Part shown: one piece after another, positions 46,404 through 57,490 of the stretch | How positions within the stretch are numbered: the stretch's first letter is position 1 | Layout of the letters: each line of letters starts with the position of its first letter | NCBI GenBank assembly: GCA_963575645.1 | Contig: OY754465.1 | Coordinates: 36,777,501-36,841,500 of the forward strand | Length of the DNA stretch: 64,000 bases | Source of the DNA: Xanthostigma xanthostigma | Taxonomy: Eukaryota; Arthropoda; Insecta; Raphidioptera; Raphidiidae | Direction of reading: 5' to 3' | Made by a program: the position numbers and the translations under genes | Notes under the pieces: generated by a model | Databases searched by the model: none | The model's input: the letters and a program-made list of their open reading frames with translations, nothing else | What the model was told of the DNA's origin: nothing

Positions 46404-46956
46404 GACAGAATCCGGATAGAGCAACGGTCGAGGGACCGGCGATATTACACGTCGTACTAACCGGACCACGCACAAAATGGCCTGAAATTTTCACGGGCTA
46501 CTTCGTGTTTATTTTTCTTGATTGTTGATTGAGACACACTTAATTCCTTCGCAAAAGTACCATTCGATTCACCAGCTTCCAAACGTTGTATATAAAACAC
46601 TTTTTTCTTCAATTGAAAGTCTGTTGACACAGTGATTGATTAAAACGTAACAAAATACTAAGTGATTTACTCGGGAATAATATAACGTGCATCTGGGAAG
46701 GAAGCTAGTGGGGGCGGCAAGATAATGCGAAGTATTTGTTCTTGAAATTATGAACTGTTTTGAGACGCGTTTCGTTCTAACCGGACGGTTTTTAATAAGT
46801 TACGTCGCTTAAAGCAGTTAGTCGCTTTAACCGGAGTCCGTACTAAACGGATATACTTTCGTAGTAAGTTTTATGAAAACCAAACTTGACGTTGTATATA
46901 CGTCGTTAAAAGCGATTGGCCGTTATAAACGAAGTCGTACTATCCGGATTCTACTG
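46404..46956 (-). mobile_element. Pogo/Tigger-like non-autonomous element with an HTH fragment
   Basis: Both ends carry AGAATCCGGATAG (46407 rightward and the inverse ending near 46955). On the minus strand, 46621-46457 encodes about 54 residues including QRLEAGESNGTFAKELSVSQ and STIKKNKHE, matching the helix-turn-helix start of pogo/CENP-B-type transposases. The frame then stops. The DDE catalytic domain is missing. Confidence 0.75.
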
Positions 46957-47721
46957 TAGATTAGATTATAGACGCTCAACAGACTATAGCTGAGGTATTA
47001 GCAATAGCGTCTAACCGACTAGAGCGTGATGATATAAATTATGGCGATTGTGACATTATGTTAAAAACGGGAGATAGAGAGTTTTAACAGTATGCACAAG
47101 TCATAATATCATCACGCACGAGATGATATAGTATTGTTGCACGTACCCCCTATAAAATAGGTGTTTTTCGCAAAATTCAAAACATTTTTGACAGCTCTGT
47201 TTTGAGAAAGTTAATTTCCAATTACAGGCTGCGTTGGATTTTCATACATTTACTATGAAAATGATAAAACGACTACGTTTCGTATTTCTGCTATTTTATT
47301 TTAGCGTGAGTGCGAAATGGGTCACTTTACTACCGCTATACAGCCAAAGCAAAAATTTTTGTATCTTTTTACTTGAATTAATTTTTTTTCAATGTTTTTC
47401 ATACGCACTGACGCGCGCCGGACCGGAAAATACACAGGAAAATAAGAGAGTCAGTGTTGGCATATTTAACGCTAACGCCCTTAGTTGTCTAACGTCTATA
47501 ATCTACAATCTTGCAATAGTTGACTAGGTACTTCAACTCCTTAAAAAATAAGTATGCGGCGTGTTAAGTAATTTATTTTGTCTGTCACATACCAGATATA
47601 GTTTGGATACTGCCATTTATCGACCACTTTGCCGTATTTTCGATATCTCTGCTCTGCAGTAGAAGGTGTGGCTATTTTATATACTAAAGGTCAAAACGAC
47701 CATCTTGTGCCTCAAATTATA
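46957..47721. other. Non-coding stretch with dispersed repeat
   Basis: Segment 46990-47180 shares ACGCACGAGATGATAT-type and CCCTATAAAATAGG blocks with the dispersed repeats at 22140-23130. No gene is recognised. Confidence 0.4.
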
Positions 47722-48581
47722 CAGTGTGTCCCAGACATTACTCCTCAGGTCTATATCTCGATTATTTTTTTGAAATAACCCTACCAAAGCACGTAGATAC
47801 ATTCGGAAATAGGATGAAATCCTCTACAAGATGGCGCTAAATCATTGACGATATCTGTGCATAGGCAAGGAGGCAAAAGTCAACTTTTTTCTCTTAAATA
47901 AAACCATAGCTATTTTCAAAGAGCTTTTTATTTTATTTTCTACCATGTTATAAATCAATGTGATAATACAATTTTTTTGATAAACATAATTAATAAACTT
48001 TAACATAAGTACTAAGTAGGTACATGATTACTTGATTTTTAATATCATGTAGGTGTATGTATTCGCATGTATATGTCCGCACTTGGAAAGTCTATGTGGG
48101 GTATAATCGGTCGTATCACAAAAATATTTTTATTTCAATAACTTTCATAGCAACCGGAAACTGAACAACAACATTTGACAGATTTTTTATTGTTGTTTTG
48201 ACAATATTATTAGAAGTCAGTAGGGAAGAGAATGACGTTAAGCCCCACATAGGATGGTTAGCAACTTTGATTTTTATTGCGAATTATTTTGATTCAATTG
48301 CATTTATCTAGAAAATGTTATTATGCAACACCAGTATTTAATTACACGAGTGAAAAGAAAATAAAAAGCTTATCAAAATTATAAAAAAAAAAAATACTTA
48401 TGGCTGAGCGTCAAGAAGTTGACTGCCTATCTGGCGTATACAGACAATATGTCGATGATAATTTAAGGCCCATCTGAAGAGAATTTCATTCATTTATGAA
48501 TATGGAGACTCTAGTGAGGTTACCTTTAAAAATAATCTAGACAATGTCTGTAGAGTGGGGAGTCATGTCTGGGACACCCTG
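47722..48581. mobile_element. Mariner-like MITE
   Basis: Between TA dinucleotides, CAGTGTGTCCCAGACATTAC at the left and the inverse of CAGGGTGTCCCAGACATGAC at the right form terminal repeats with two mismatches. The 860-bp interior has no transposase frame. Confidence 0.82.
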
Positions 48582-49094
48582 TAAAGCTAAAGACATTACT
48601 TTTGTGTTTGTGTCTTATATTTAAAATAATTTCTATTAGTCACGAACTGCAAACTTTGGAAAGACAATAATTATTTTCAATTGTTCTCTGCACGTTTTTG
48701 TATACACAAAAAGTGGGCGCATGACATTTTAATTTTTATTGTTTAAATATTCAACTAAATAATTAAATACTTAAATAGTTATAATTTTTATAATGCGTTT
48801 GCAATATGTAATTTTCAGAAATTAGAAGAACAGACGACATGGGGTCGAGTCATGTGTCATAAGTTTGGATTTTGGAATTTGACAGTTGAATTCTTAAGTG
48901 ATTACCTATCTGCTCAAAATTTATTACGCTAAATCAATTAAAAAAATTGATTTCGAGAAATTTCTATGAATTAAAGACGATTGCAATGTGTTTAAGCGTG
49001 ATTGGGCTGAGAGAAAATGGCAGCTGGAAAATATTTGAATATTATTGATCATCGTGGGTTTGAATGAGTGAATGATTTTTTAAAAGATAGTTTT
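48582..49094. other. Non-coding stretch
   Basis: Nothing is recognised before the LINE target site. Confidence 0.4.
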
Positions 49095-49107
49095 AGAATT
49101 GTAAATT
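49095..49107. repeat. Target site duplication of the LINE (3' side)
   Basis: AGAATTGTAAATT, identical to 54963-54975 at the other end of the LINE. Confidence 0.93.
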
Positions 49108-49416
49108 TTTTTTTTTTTTTTTTTTTTTATTAACAAACAAAATGTGCATCGGCGCTTAGCCACTAGCACTGTATACATAAATATAGTGATATATATAATG
49201 TTACATTGATTAATAGATAAGAAGGTAAGTATGAATTAACATAAATTATAAACTGTACATATTTTGTTTTATCGATTAATTGACATTAATTTTTATAGGT
49301 TTGTGCACTAATACTTTATTACACTTAGTTTCATTCAGGACTAATTGGTGAGTATTTTTGTTTCTTGGTAAGTATATGTTTCTTTAATTATTTATTTGTT
49401 ATATTTTTCATTTATT

Positions 49417-52400
49417 TTAGATTTCTGACTTTAGGTTTGATGTATTTATAAATTTTATTAGTTTTTGTAAGTTGTTTATTTCGTTGTTTAATATTTCTGT
49501 TTTTGTTTTAGCGAGCTGGCAGGTCAATCGTTGGTAGCTGAATTTTCTGCAGTTGAGGAGGAGGTGATCGACTGTGAGTCGAACGTTGCATACGTCACAC
49601 TGGGGTGGTTGCTCTTTTTTGAAGAGGTAAGAATGTGTTTGTTTAGTGTGACCTATCCTTAGTCTTATTAACGTGATTTCTTCTCTTCTAGAAAATTTAA
49701 GGGGACTATCCCATCTTTTAATGTCTTTTTTAATTTCATTCAGTTTGTTGTCTGTTAAGTTTATCCATTTGTTTTGCCAACCGTTGTTTATATTTCCTTT
49801 GATCGTCTGTTTTAGGTCTTGAGTAGTGATTGTTTTTGTTAATTGTGGTAGATTTGAATAGGTAGCCTCTTTGGCACTTTGATCTGCTATTTCATTATTT
49901 GTGATCCCCATATGTGACGGAATCCATATTAGGACGACATTAATATTTTGCTGTTGTATCTCATGGGCTAAGTCTTGGATTTTTTGAATGAACGGGTTTT
50001 TTGAGTACTTTTCTTTTATTGATATGATGGAACTTAGAGAGTCGCTTAGTATTGCTATATGATTTTTTTTATTTTTTTGTATTTCGAATTGTAGGCTTTC
50101 TTGAATGGCAATCAGTTCGGCTGAGAATATAGAGTTGGATGGGTCTAGTTTTATTTTCGTTATTTGGTTGTCTGTGATGAATGCAGATGCTGTTCCATTT
50201 TGAGTCTTTGAGCCATCGGTATATATTTGCGTGAAATTTTTATATTGACTTAATATGGCGTGTAGCTGTTTTTTGTAGATGAGGGGGTGGGTGTCTTTTT
50301 TAGTTGCGTTTGCAAGATCAGTGATTATTTTGGGACTGATTATTTTCCATGGTGGGAATGTATTTAGACCGTTTGGTTTTAGGTTGGATATATTTATTTC
50401 GTATTTTTGGGTTAAGTTTTTCAATCTTATGAACAGCGGTTTGTGTAGATTAGGGTTGGTTTTGTATCTGTTTACGTATTGTGGTTTCAGAAGATTCTTG
50501 TGATTCGTATGATCGCTGTTTGAAGAAATGTTTATAAAGTAGTTTAGGGCCATTTTTTCTCTTCTTTGCTCCGGTGGTAGTTCTCCTGTGATGCAGTATA
50601 GGCTTTCTAGAGGGCTAGACGCTAGTGCACCTGTCGCAATTCTGAGGCCTGTATTGTAGATAGAGTCTGTTGTTTTCAGGATGTTTCTGTTTGCTGTTTC
50701 ATAGATGATATTTGCATAGTCTAGTTTCGACCTTATTAGGGCTTGAAAGATGCGGAGTAATGTGTCTTGGTCGCTTCCCCAGTGATGATGGGCCAGGACT
50801 TTCAGAAGGTCGAGATCTTTTCTGCATCTTAGTTTTAATTTTTTTAAATGTGGAATCCAGGTGAGTTTTTCGTCAAATATCACGCCTAGATAATTAGTCT
50901 GTGATACGAATTTTAGTTTAGTTTCGTTGAGTATTAGCGTTGGTTTTTCTGTATTTCTGCGAGCTTTTGTAAACATTATGCACTTAGATTTTGTTGGTGA
51001 GAAGAAGTAGCCGGTTTTGTGGGACCATCTGTTTATTTTGTTTAATGATTCTTGGAGATGACATGTTAGTATATTTATGTGTTTGTTTCCACAGTAGATA
51101 ACCAGATCGTCGGCGAATAATGCGGCTTTTACTGGGTAGTGTAGGTCCTTTATTAGATTGTTAATGGCGATTATGAAGAGTGTGCCACTTAATGGAGATC
51201 CTTGTGGAATGCCGTTTTCTTGGCTATAGTATTCGGAGTAAGTGTTGTTCGCTCGGACTTTAAACAAGCGATTAGTCAAAATATTGTTTATAAACTGAGT
51301 GGCGTGGCCTTTGATATTCCAATTCAGTAATTGTTCTAGGATTACCCGATGCCATGTGCTATCAAACGCTTTTCGGATGTCCAGGAAGATTGCTACCATT
51401 GTTTCATTGATTGCGAATGAGTTTAGTATTTCGGTTTCCAGGCGGGCTATTTGGTCAAGTGTGGAATGATTTTTCCTAAAGCCGCTTTGATATGGATTTA
51501 GTAGACGTTTTTTCTCTAGGGTCCACATTAGTCTTTGGTTTATAATTTTTTCTATGATTTTGCTTAAGGAGCAAGTTAGAGCGATTGGCCTATAGTTCTC
51601 GGGATCTGTTGGATTTTTATTGTCTTTTAGAATTGGTAGTATTATCGATTTTTTCCATTGGGACGGGAATATATTATTTAACCATATGTGATTTAGTAGT
51701 TGTAATATTGATGTTTTGGCACTAGGGGGTAGATGTTTTATAAGGTCTATTGGGATATTATCGGGACCTGGCGAATTTTTCTTGAAACTAGTTAAGGTGT
51801 TCTCTAGTTCTTCTTTCGTAATAGGTAGGTTTAAGTCTTCGGTGTTGTCACTGGAAAGGTCGAGTTTTATGTTATTGGTATGAGTTTTAAAATTTTTGAA
51901 TTCGTTGGAATGGTTTGTTGATCCATAATTTACTTTAAAATTTTGAGCTAGACATTCCGTTATGTCGTCGTTTGAGGTTAGTAAATCTCTTCCGATTTTT
52001 AACGCGGCAATGTGATAATTGTTGTTTTGTCCTTTTATTTTTCTGATTTTGTCCCAGATAACTTTGTTTGGTGTGGTTGAATTTATTGAATTTACATATT
52101 GCGCCCAGGATTCTTTTTTGCTTTGATTTATTGTTAGTTTGGCGGTTGCTTGTGTTTTTTTTAAGTTAACGAAGTTCGTTAGACTTTTGCATTTTTTATA
52201 TTTGTTCAAGGCTGCTTTGTTTTGTTTTACGACTTTTTCGCAGTTTTCGTTCCACCATGGGACTTGTTTCTTTTTATTGATGTTGAAGGTTCTTGGAATT
52301 GCATGTTCAGCTGCCGATAGGATTTTGTTTGTAACTGAGTTTATTATCGTGTTTATGTCGTTATTTTCGTTGAAATTGAGATTGTTTTCAATTATTTTCT

Positions 52401-53109
52401 CTTTATATTTGCACCAGTCTGCTTTTTTTAGATTCCATTTTGGGAAGGATGGTTGGGTCACTTGATTTGGGAACTGGATTTTTATTGGAAAATGATCACT
52501 TCCGTATAACTCGGGTAGTGTTTGCCAGCTTAGTGCCGGCGTTATACTTGGATGGCAGAGTGTGAGATCGATAACCGATAGACTATTTTTGGAAAAATTT
52601 AAATGAGTTGGTTGATCTTCGTTTAGTAAAATTAAATTATGGTTGATTAATAGGTTTTCTACCATTTTTCCTCTGGAGCATGTCTTATAACTCCATAACA
52701 GATTGTGAGCGTTGAAATCGCCAGCCAGAATGAATGGTGGTGGTAGCTGGCGAGTCAAATCATCTAAATCGTTATAGTTAATAGGTTGGCTATTCGGAAG
52801 GTATATGTTGCATATTGTGTAGGTTTGTGGCTGATAAATTCTGAGGGCGACGGCTTCTAGGTTTGTGTGTAATGTTAGTTGTTCTGCGTAGCATTTGTCG
52901 TTTATTAGTGTGGCAACACCCCCACTAGCATGGTCAGTATGTGTTCGATCTTTTCGGAAGAAAGTGTAACCTTTTAGTTTTGGTTTGTGATCTGTTTTAA
53001 AGTTTGTTTCTTGTAGTATTATTACGTTGGGATCTGTTTCTGTGATTAGTCTTTTGAGTTCAGCTATTTTATTGAAATAGCCGTTTATGTTCCACTGTAT
53101 TAACGCCAT
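49417..53109 (-). CDS. LINE ORF2: endonuclease, reverse transcriptase, RNase H
   Basis: The 1230-residue protein cuts the genomic target and copies element RNA into it. The apurinic-type endonuclease occupies about residues 1-215 with IQWNING at the start, ILQETNF (31-37), AGDFNAH (129-135), IDLTLCHPS and GSDHFPI (203-209). Reverse transcriptase spans about 430-720, with NYRPIALTCSLSKIIEKI, FLDIRKAFDSTWH (575-587), GIPQGSPLSGTLF and the catalytic FADD (665-668). RNase H spans about 955-1085 with all four acidic residues: YTDGS (Asp965), SAEL (Glu999), LSDS (Asp1023) and NEIADQ (Asp1076). The C-terminus has a zinc-knuckle-like CDVC-x8-H-x4-C (1171-1187). The start ATG lies two bases after the ORF1 stop, suggesting translation by reinitiation. 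No stop or frameshift interrupts it. Confidence 0.96.
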   Translation of the reverse strand: MALIQWNINGYFNKIAELKRLITETDPNVIILQETNFKTDHKPKLKGYTFFRKDRTHTDHASGGVATLINDKCYAEQLTLHTNLEAVALRIYQPQTYTICNIYLPNSQPINYNDLDDLTRQLPPPFILAGDFNAHNLLWSYKTCSRGKMVENLLINHNLILLNEDQPTHLNFSKNSLSVIDLTLCHPSITPALSWQTLPELYGSDHFPIKIQFPNQVTQPSFPKWNLKKADWCKYKEKIIENNLNFNENNDINTIINSVTNKILSAAEHAIPRTFNINKKKQVPWWNENCEKVVKQNKAALNKYKKCKSLTNFVNLKKTQATAKLTINQSKKESWAQYVNSINSTTPNKVIWDKIRKIKGQNNNYHIAALKIGRDLLTSNDDITECLAQNFKVNYGSTNHSNEFKNFKTHTNNIKLDLSSDNTEDLNLPITKEELENTLTSFKKNSPGPDNIPIDLIKHLPPSAKTSILQLLNHIWLNNIFPSQWKKSIILPILKDNKNPTDPENYRPIALTCSLSKIIEKIINQRLMWTLEKKRLLNPYQSGFRKNHSTLDQIARLETEILNSFAINETMVAIFLDIRKAFDSTWHRVILEQLLNWNIKGHATQFINNILTNRLFKVRANNTYSEYYSQENGIPQGSPLSGTLFIIAINNLIKDLHYPVKAALFADDLVIYCGNKHINILTCHLQESLNKINRWSHKTGYFFSPTKSKCIMFTKARRNTEKPTLILNETKLKFVSQTNYLGVIFDEKLTWIPHLKKLKLRCRKDLDLLKVLAHHHWGSDQDTLLRIFQALIRSKLDYANIIYETANRNILKTTDSIYNTGLRIATGALASSPLESLYCITGELPPEQRREKMALNYFINISSNSDHTNHKNLLKPQYVNRYKTNPNLHKPLFIRLKNLTQKYEINISNLKPNGLNTFPPWKIISPKIITDLANATKKDTHPLIYKKQLHAILSQYKNFTQIYTDGSKTQNGTASAFITDNQITKIKLDPSNSIFSAELIAIQESLQFEIQKNKKNHIAILSDSLSSIISIKEKYSKNPFIQKIQDLAHEIQQQNINVVLIWIPSHMGITNNEIADQSAKEATYSNLPQLTKTITTQDLKQTIKGNINNGWQNKWINLTDNKLNEIKKDIKRWDSPLKFSRREEITLIRLRIGHTKQTHSYLFKKEQPPQCDVCNVRLTVDHLLLNCRKFSYQRLTCQLAKTKTEILNNEINNLQKLIKFINTSNLKSEI

Positions 53110-53111
53110 TT

Positions 53112-54539
53112 TTAAGTCGAGTTGTACGAGTCAGTGTCGTCGATTGAGGATTCGAGAGGGGAAGGTGGTATATCATTTTCAGTGTGGAGTTCGAATATGA
53201 TATATTGGTTCAGTTTGTTTATAAGGTTGGTGAATCGTCTTTTGGTTCCTCTGTTTGTCAGTATGTTTTTTAGGTCATTTAGCATAACGATTGTTCCTTC
53301 TATGTCATTTGAGAATTGTCTTATGGCTGATAGTGGATTTTTGTCTTTGTAGGTTAATAGTAGGAAGTTTACTAGTTGAGTGTGTGTTAGGATGTATTGG
53401 TTTTCTTGCATATGTTTTTCTAATGGTTCTAGTTCGTTCTGTAGTTTGGTTTGTAAGTTTAGGTCGTTGTTTAGTTTGATTTTTTTCCTTTTGTGTTTTA
53501 TTTTGTTTTTAGAATGTGTATTTATCTTGTCTGTTTCTTTTTCAGATTGAGATGCGGGAGTCGTCGGGACTTTGAAGTCGTCGTCACTATGGGTGGGCTT
53601 GGTAGGCGGATTGTTGAGTGGAATTGGGTTTTGGGTTTGTTTTGGGGCTTCATGTACTAAGACTTCATGTGTAATGGTGGAGGTTGACTGATCTGCACCG
53701 TCGTCGGCCAGATCGTCGGAATCAACAGATTGTGTAGAGTTTGTGGATGGTGGGGGTCGTTTTTTAGTATTAAGTTCATTTGGGGTTGGTAGTTGGTCGG
53801 GAACCGTATTTTGACAGTTTTGGGTTGTATGTCCAGTTTGTTTGCATTTGAAACAAGTCATATTATTGTCTGTTAGTGTTAGGTAAATTTTATGTTTTTC
53901 GGTATCATACGGGATAATCAGTTGTTCAGGGATCGGAGTTCTGTCGTCTGGTACGACATAAGCAAATCGTCTAAAACAGACTATATGTGTCAGGTGATCT
54001 TCTGGGTAGCCAGCCCGCATCATATGAACAGGTGATACCAGTTTGATATTGATTTGTCTTAGATAGGATTCGATGATTGAGCTTGGAATGGTGGGATGAA
54101 CATTGGAGAGGATTAATTTCATTGAGGGTGTAACAAGACGGCGGATTCCGATTTGTTGACCTTCAACCATGATGTGAGAGTGTTCCGCCATGAGTTCGTC
54201 TACTTCTGATTTGCTCGATAGGTAGACGCAGATTCTATTGTTGGATATTCGGGATGCAGCTATTATTTGTTTTGGGTTTACAATATTAGCAAGTGAAATA
54301 ATGTAGGATTTTATTTTTATGTTGTCAGCTGAATTTAGAATTATACCTTGGTCTTTTTTAGGATATTTGAATTGTTGGTTTTTTACGATATTTGCGAAAG
54401 ATTGGCTTGGTTCTTTTGTTAACCTGGTGGTTGTAGAATTTGAGGAAACATTTGGTGTGTTTGCTTGTAATAGAGTTGAATGAGACATTGTGTGATTTTC
54501 GGTAGGTGTGTGTGAGATTTGGTCTGGTGAGGTATTCAT
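53112..54539 (-). CDS. LINE ORF1: Gag-like nucleic-acid-binding protein
   Basis: The 475-residue protein is expected to bind the element RNA and form the ribonucleoprotein particle. The N-terminus is Ser/Thr/Asn-rich. Residues about 70-220 have the pattern of tandem RNA-recognition-like folds seen in I-type Gag proteins (RICVYLSSKSEVDELM, MKLILSNVHPTIPSSIIESY). A single CCHC knuckle CFKCKQTGHTTQNC lies at 229-242. After it comes a low-complexity acidic and Pro-rich linker, then a Lys-rich patch (NKIKHKRKKIKLN) that could act as a nuclear localisation signal, and a helical C-terminus. The stop TAA is followed by AA and then the ORF2 ATG. Confidence 0.93.
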   Translation of the reverse strand: MNTSPDQISHTPTENHTMSHSTLLQANTPNVSSNSTTTRLTKEPSQSFANIVKNQQFKYPKKDQGIILNSADNIKIKSYIISLANIVNPKQIIAASRISNNRICVYLSSKSEVDELMAEHSHIMVEGQQIGIRRLVTPSMKLILSNVHPTIPSSIIESYLRQINIKLVSPVHMMRAGYPEDHLTHIVCFRRFAYVVPDDRTPIPEQLIIPYDTEKHKIYLTLTDNNMTCFKCKQTGHTTQNCQNTVPDQLPTPNELNTKKRPPPSTNSTQSVDSDDLADDGADQSTSTITHEVLVHEAPKQTQNPIPLNNPPTKPTHSDDDFKVPTTPASQSEKETDKINTHSKNKIKHKRKKIKLNNDLNLQTKLQNELEPLEKHMQENQYILTHTQLVNFLLLTYKDKNPLSAIRQFSNDIEGTIVMLNDLKNILTNRGTKRRFTNLINKLNQYIIFELHTENDIPPSPLESSIDDTDSYNST

Positions 54540-54962
54540 TTGGTAGTTAGTTATTTTTTTTTAGTTTGTAGAGATGGCATGTTTTCGTTTTGTCCAGCTG
54601 TCAGGCAGCGCCAAAACAACTGGACGCGGTTATCTGTTTGATTGAACTATTGGCTGTTAGATTGCGTGATAGATCAATAAATTTTATATCTATTGTGTAA
54701 TGACAAATTGTAATAATGAAAGAAAAAAATCAAAAAAAAGGATAGCAAATAACCTCGCTATTATACTATAACGAAAAATAAAAATATTCTTTTATCAAAA
54801 GGAAAAAAAAATGAAATTTTGTACTCACTAGCGAGGAAAAATGTAGCTCGTTTTATGTACAACGGTCTAGCGTTAAAAACGTTGAAAATACTAGAAAGAT
54901 TAGTGATCAAGTGGATAAGAAAAATGATCAACTCACTTTGTTCACATCGGTGATCGAACTCC
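54540..54962 (-). other. LINE 5' untranslated leader
   Basis: These 423 bases lie between the element's 5' end (minus strand GGAGTTCGATCACCGATGTG) and the ORF1 ATG. It would be expected to hold an internal promoter. No TATA box is evident at its start. Confidence 0.6.
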
Positions 54963-54975
54963 AGAATTGTAAATT
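54963..54975. repeat. Target site duplication of the LINE (5' side)
   Basis: AGAATTGTAAATT, identical to 49095-49107. Confidence 0.93.
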
Positions 54976-55024
54976 GTAAGTTAGTAGTTGAAGTTTGGAG
55001 TTTGAGTTGGATAATTGACCTTGT

Positions 55025-56400
55025 AGGCCAAGCTGTAGAGCATTTTTGCATGACATAAAGACTAGTAGCAAATCGATTGTGCGATGATATAAAAGATAAT
55101 AAGCAGATGAATAGGTATGTGTTTTTCACTCGAGTTTCCGGTCCATTTGTTAGTTATCAACAGTTTATTGCAAAAAAAAACGCGATTTTTGTCTTTTTTT
55201 GCTTGTAACTTTGAAACTAATGGAGCAATCGGAATGCCCCAATGAAATGGTTTGTAGAGAATTGAAATATCTACAGAATGAGAGGTCGAATGTCTTAATC
55301 GGATAATTAGGTCCTGAAAAATTTAGGAAAAACCAGAAAATTAGGCGTTTTTTCGAAAATTTATAGCTCCGTCATTTTTTGAGTTGAAGCGCTAAAATTT
55401 TGAGAGAAAGTAGGCACTATAATGTTCTTTATATGTGCCAAAGGTGGGTGCTGTCGGATTATTAGTTTTCGCGAAATTGCGATTGAAAATTTGCAGTGCC
55501 ATTTTTTCCGGCAGGCCTGTATGCGTTACCGTAAGTCCGATAATAATTTCAAAAAAAGTTTTGAAAAGTTGACATCGTGCACTACAAAACGTAGATTTCA
55601 GTTTTTCGATCAGATGTCTGGAAGCATGCTAAAAACACTCGTAAAGCTCGCGAAAAACGGCCGAGCGCGTGCTCGCAGTCGAGTGGTGGTGGAAGGAGCA
55701 GCGGCGGAGAAGCGTATATATAGTAATAGCGCGCGCGGCGCGCACGTTATTTATATTCCCCCACCGCTCGACTGAGAGGGCGCGCTCGGCCGTTTTTCAC
55801 GAACTTTACGAGTGTTTTTAGCATGCTTCCAGGCATCTGATCGAAAAACTGAAATCTACGTTTTGTAGTGCACGATGTCAACTTTTCAAAACTTTTTTTG
55901 AAATTATTATCGGACTTACGGAAAAAATGGCACTGCAAACTTTCAATCGCGATTTCGCGAAAACTAATAATCCGACAGCACCCACCTTTGGCACATATAA
56001 AGAACATTATAGTCCCTACTTTCTCTCAAAATTTTAACGCTACAGCTCACAAAATGACGGAGCTATAAATTTTCGAAAAAACGCCTAATTTTCCTAAATT
56101 TTTCAGGACCTAATTATCCGATTAAGACATTCGACCTCTCATTCTGTAGATATTTCAATTCTCTACAAACCATTTCATTGGGGCATTCCGATTGCTCCAT
56201 TAGTTTCAAAGTTACAAGCAAAAAAAACAAAAATCGCGTTTTTTTTGCAATAAACTGTTGATAACTAACAAATGGACCGGAAACTCGAGTGAAAAACACA
56301 TACCTATTCATCTGCTTATTATCTTTTATATCATCGCACAATCGGTTTGCTACTAGTCTTTATGTCACGAGAACGCTTTTTTCAATCTCTATAGCTTGGC
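55025..56400. mobile_element. 1.4-kb foldback element, copy 2
   Basis: It is the same family as 25380-26779: starts AGGCCAAGCTGTAGAGC, ends CTCTATAGCTTGGC, with the same GC-rich centre at about 55660-55790. Differences from copy 1 are scattered substitutions and small indels, for example the right arm lacks a block around 55920 that reads CAGGCCTG in copy 1. No clear target duplication is visible. Confidence 0.9.
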
Positions 56401-57360
56401 ATTGAGTTGAAATTGTAAATATTTGTAAATAAAAGTTTGTACAAAGTCGAAATTGTGTATTTTTTATTTATTTCTGCCGTGACACGTGAAATAAATGAGA
56501 GAGAGAAATAATAGTCTCTCGGAAGTGGTTAATAAAAATTGAGATAATAGATAGATAGTATTGCCGAATACTTTATTCTACTTCTGAAGTCCCAACATCA
56601 ACGCTCAACCTACAACTTAGGTACATTTCCAACTTTTCACTTACAACTCCACTTTTCAACTCTCTACCTTCAGCCTCCCTATTTTCAACTTTCTACCTTC
56701 AACCTCTATTTTCAATTAACTAACTATATTTTAATTTTTAAAAAATTATCTTCACTCATTCAATTTTTTTTCACATACATCCACGATGACCAGTTACACT
56801 CAAAAATCTTTCAACTGTCATTTTCTCTCAATCAATGATACCAAAACACGTTGCAATTGTCACCCATTTATATACATTTTTTAAACCCATTTTTAATTGC
56901 TTTAGCGTGACAAATTTAAAACAGTTAATCATTTTAAAGGTTAAACTGTCAATCTTAATTTTTTCAATTCTGTAACATATGGCACGACCTTATCTAGCCT
57001 ATTCTTCTAAATTCTAAGAATAACCAGCAATAAAGCAAACACATTTTGAAAAAATTATAACAATAGATATATAGATAAGTACCTAATATTTTCCGATAAC
57101 AAGTACCTAGTCAGAACTGGGATATAATTATTTTCGCGGTAACAATTTATCAGAAGTGGTATAGCATTTTATCAAAAGTGCGATAACATAATATTATCGT
57201 TTTGACTCTCGTTTGACTCTCACAAATAAGTATATCAACTTGATTTTAATACTGAAATACCCCCCCCCCCAACCCGGATTCTTTAAAAAGTTATTGGCAT
57301 CCAGAGAAAAGAGGATGAATGTTAATCTAATTTAATAGGTATAAGGTCTGTGACTTCCGT
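56401..57360. other. Non-coding stretch
   Basis: No gene is recognised. There is a run of C at about 57259-57270. Confidence 0.4.
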
Positions 57361-57370
57361 TATCGAGTGT

Positions 57371-57490
57371 ATAATTCACAGTATATGACGTATAGTTCGG
57401 AAGATACTGTGAATTATGCAAATTCGACAACAAGTAATATTATATTAATTTATAATTTCTTAGGAATTGTTAGCTCCTAAGAAATTATAA
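57371..57490. repeat. Two neighbouring perfect hairpins
   Basis: ATAATTCACAGTAT (57371-57384) pairs with ATACTGTGAATTAT (57404-57417). TTATAATTTCTTAGGA (57450-57465) pairs with TCCTAAGAAATTATAA (57475-57490). Confidence 0.85.

Larger units (their letters stand above)
49108..54962 (-). mobile_element. Full-length I-type LINE retrotransposon
   Basis: This complete 5.86-kb non-LTR element reads on the minus strand. In order it has a 5' leader (54962-54540), ORF1, ORF2, a 3' untranslated part of about 290 bases and a poly-A tail (the T run at 49108-49128). It is bounded by a perfect 13-bp target duplication. Both ORFs are open throughout with all catalytic motifs, which together with the exact duplication suggests recent insertion and possible activity. 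An RNase H domain in ORF2 and a CCHC knuckle in ORF1 place it in the I group in a broad sense. Confidence 0.95.

Noticed and set aside
50279-53479. Plus-strand frames across the LINE
   Set aside because: They are shadows of the intact minus-strand ORF1 and ORF2.
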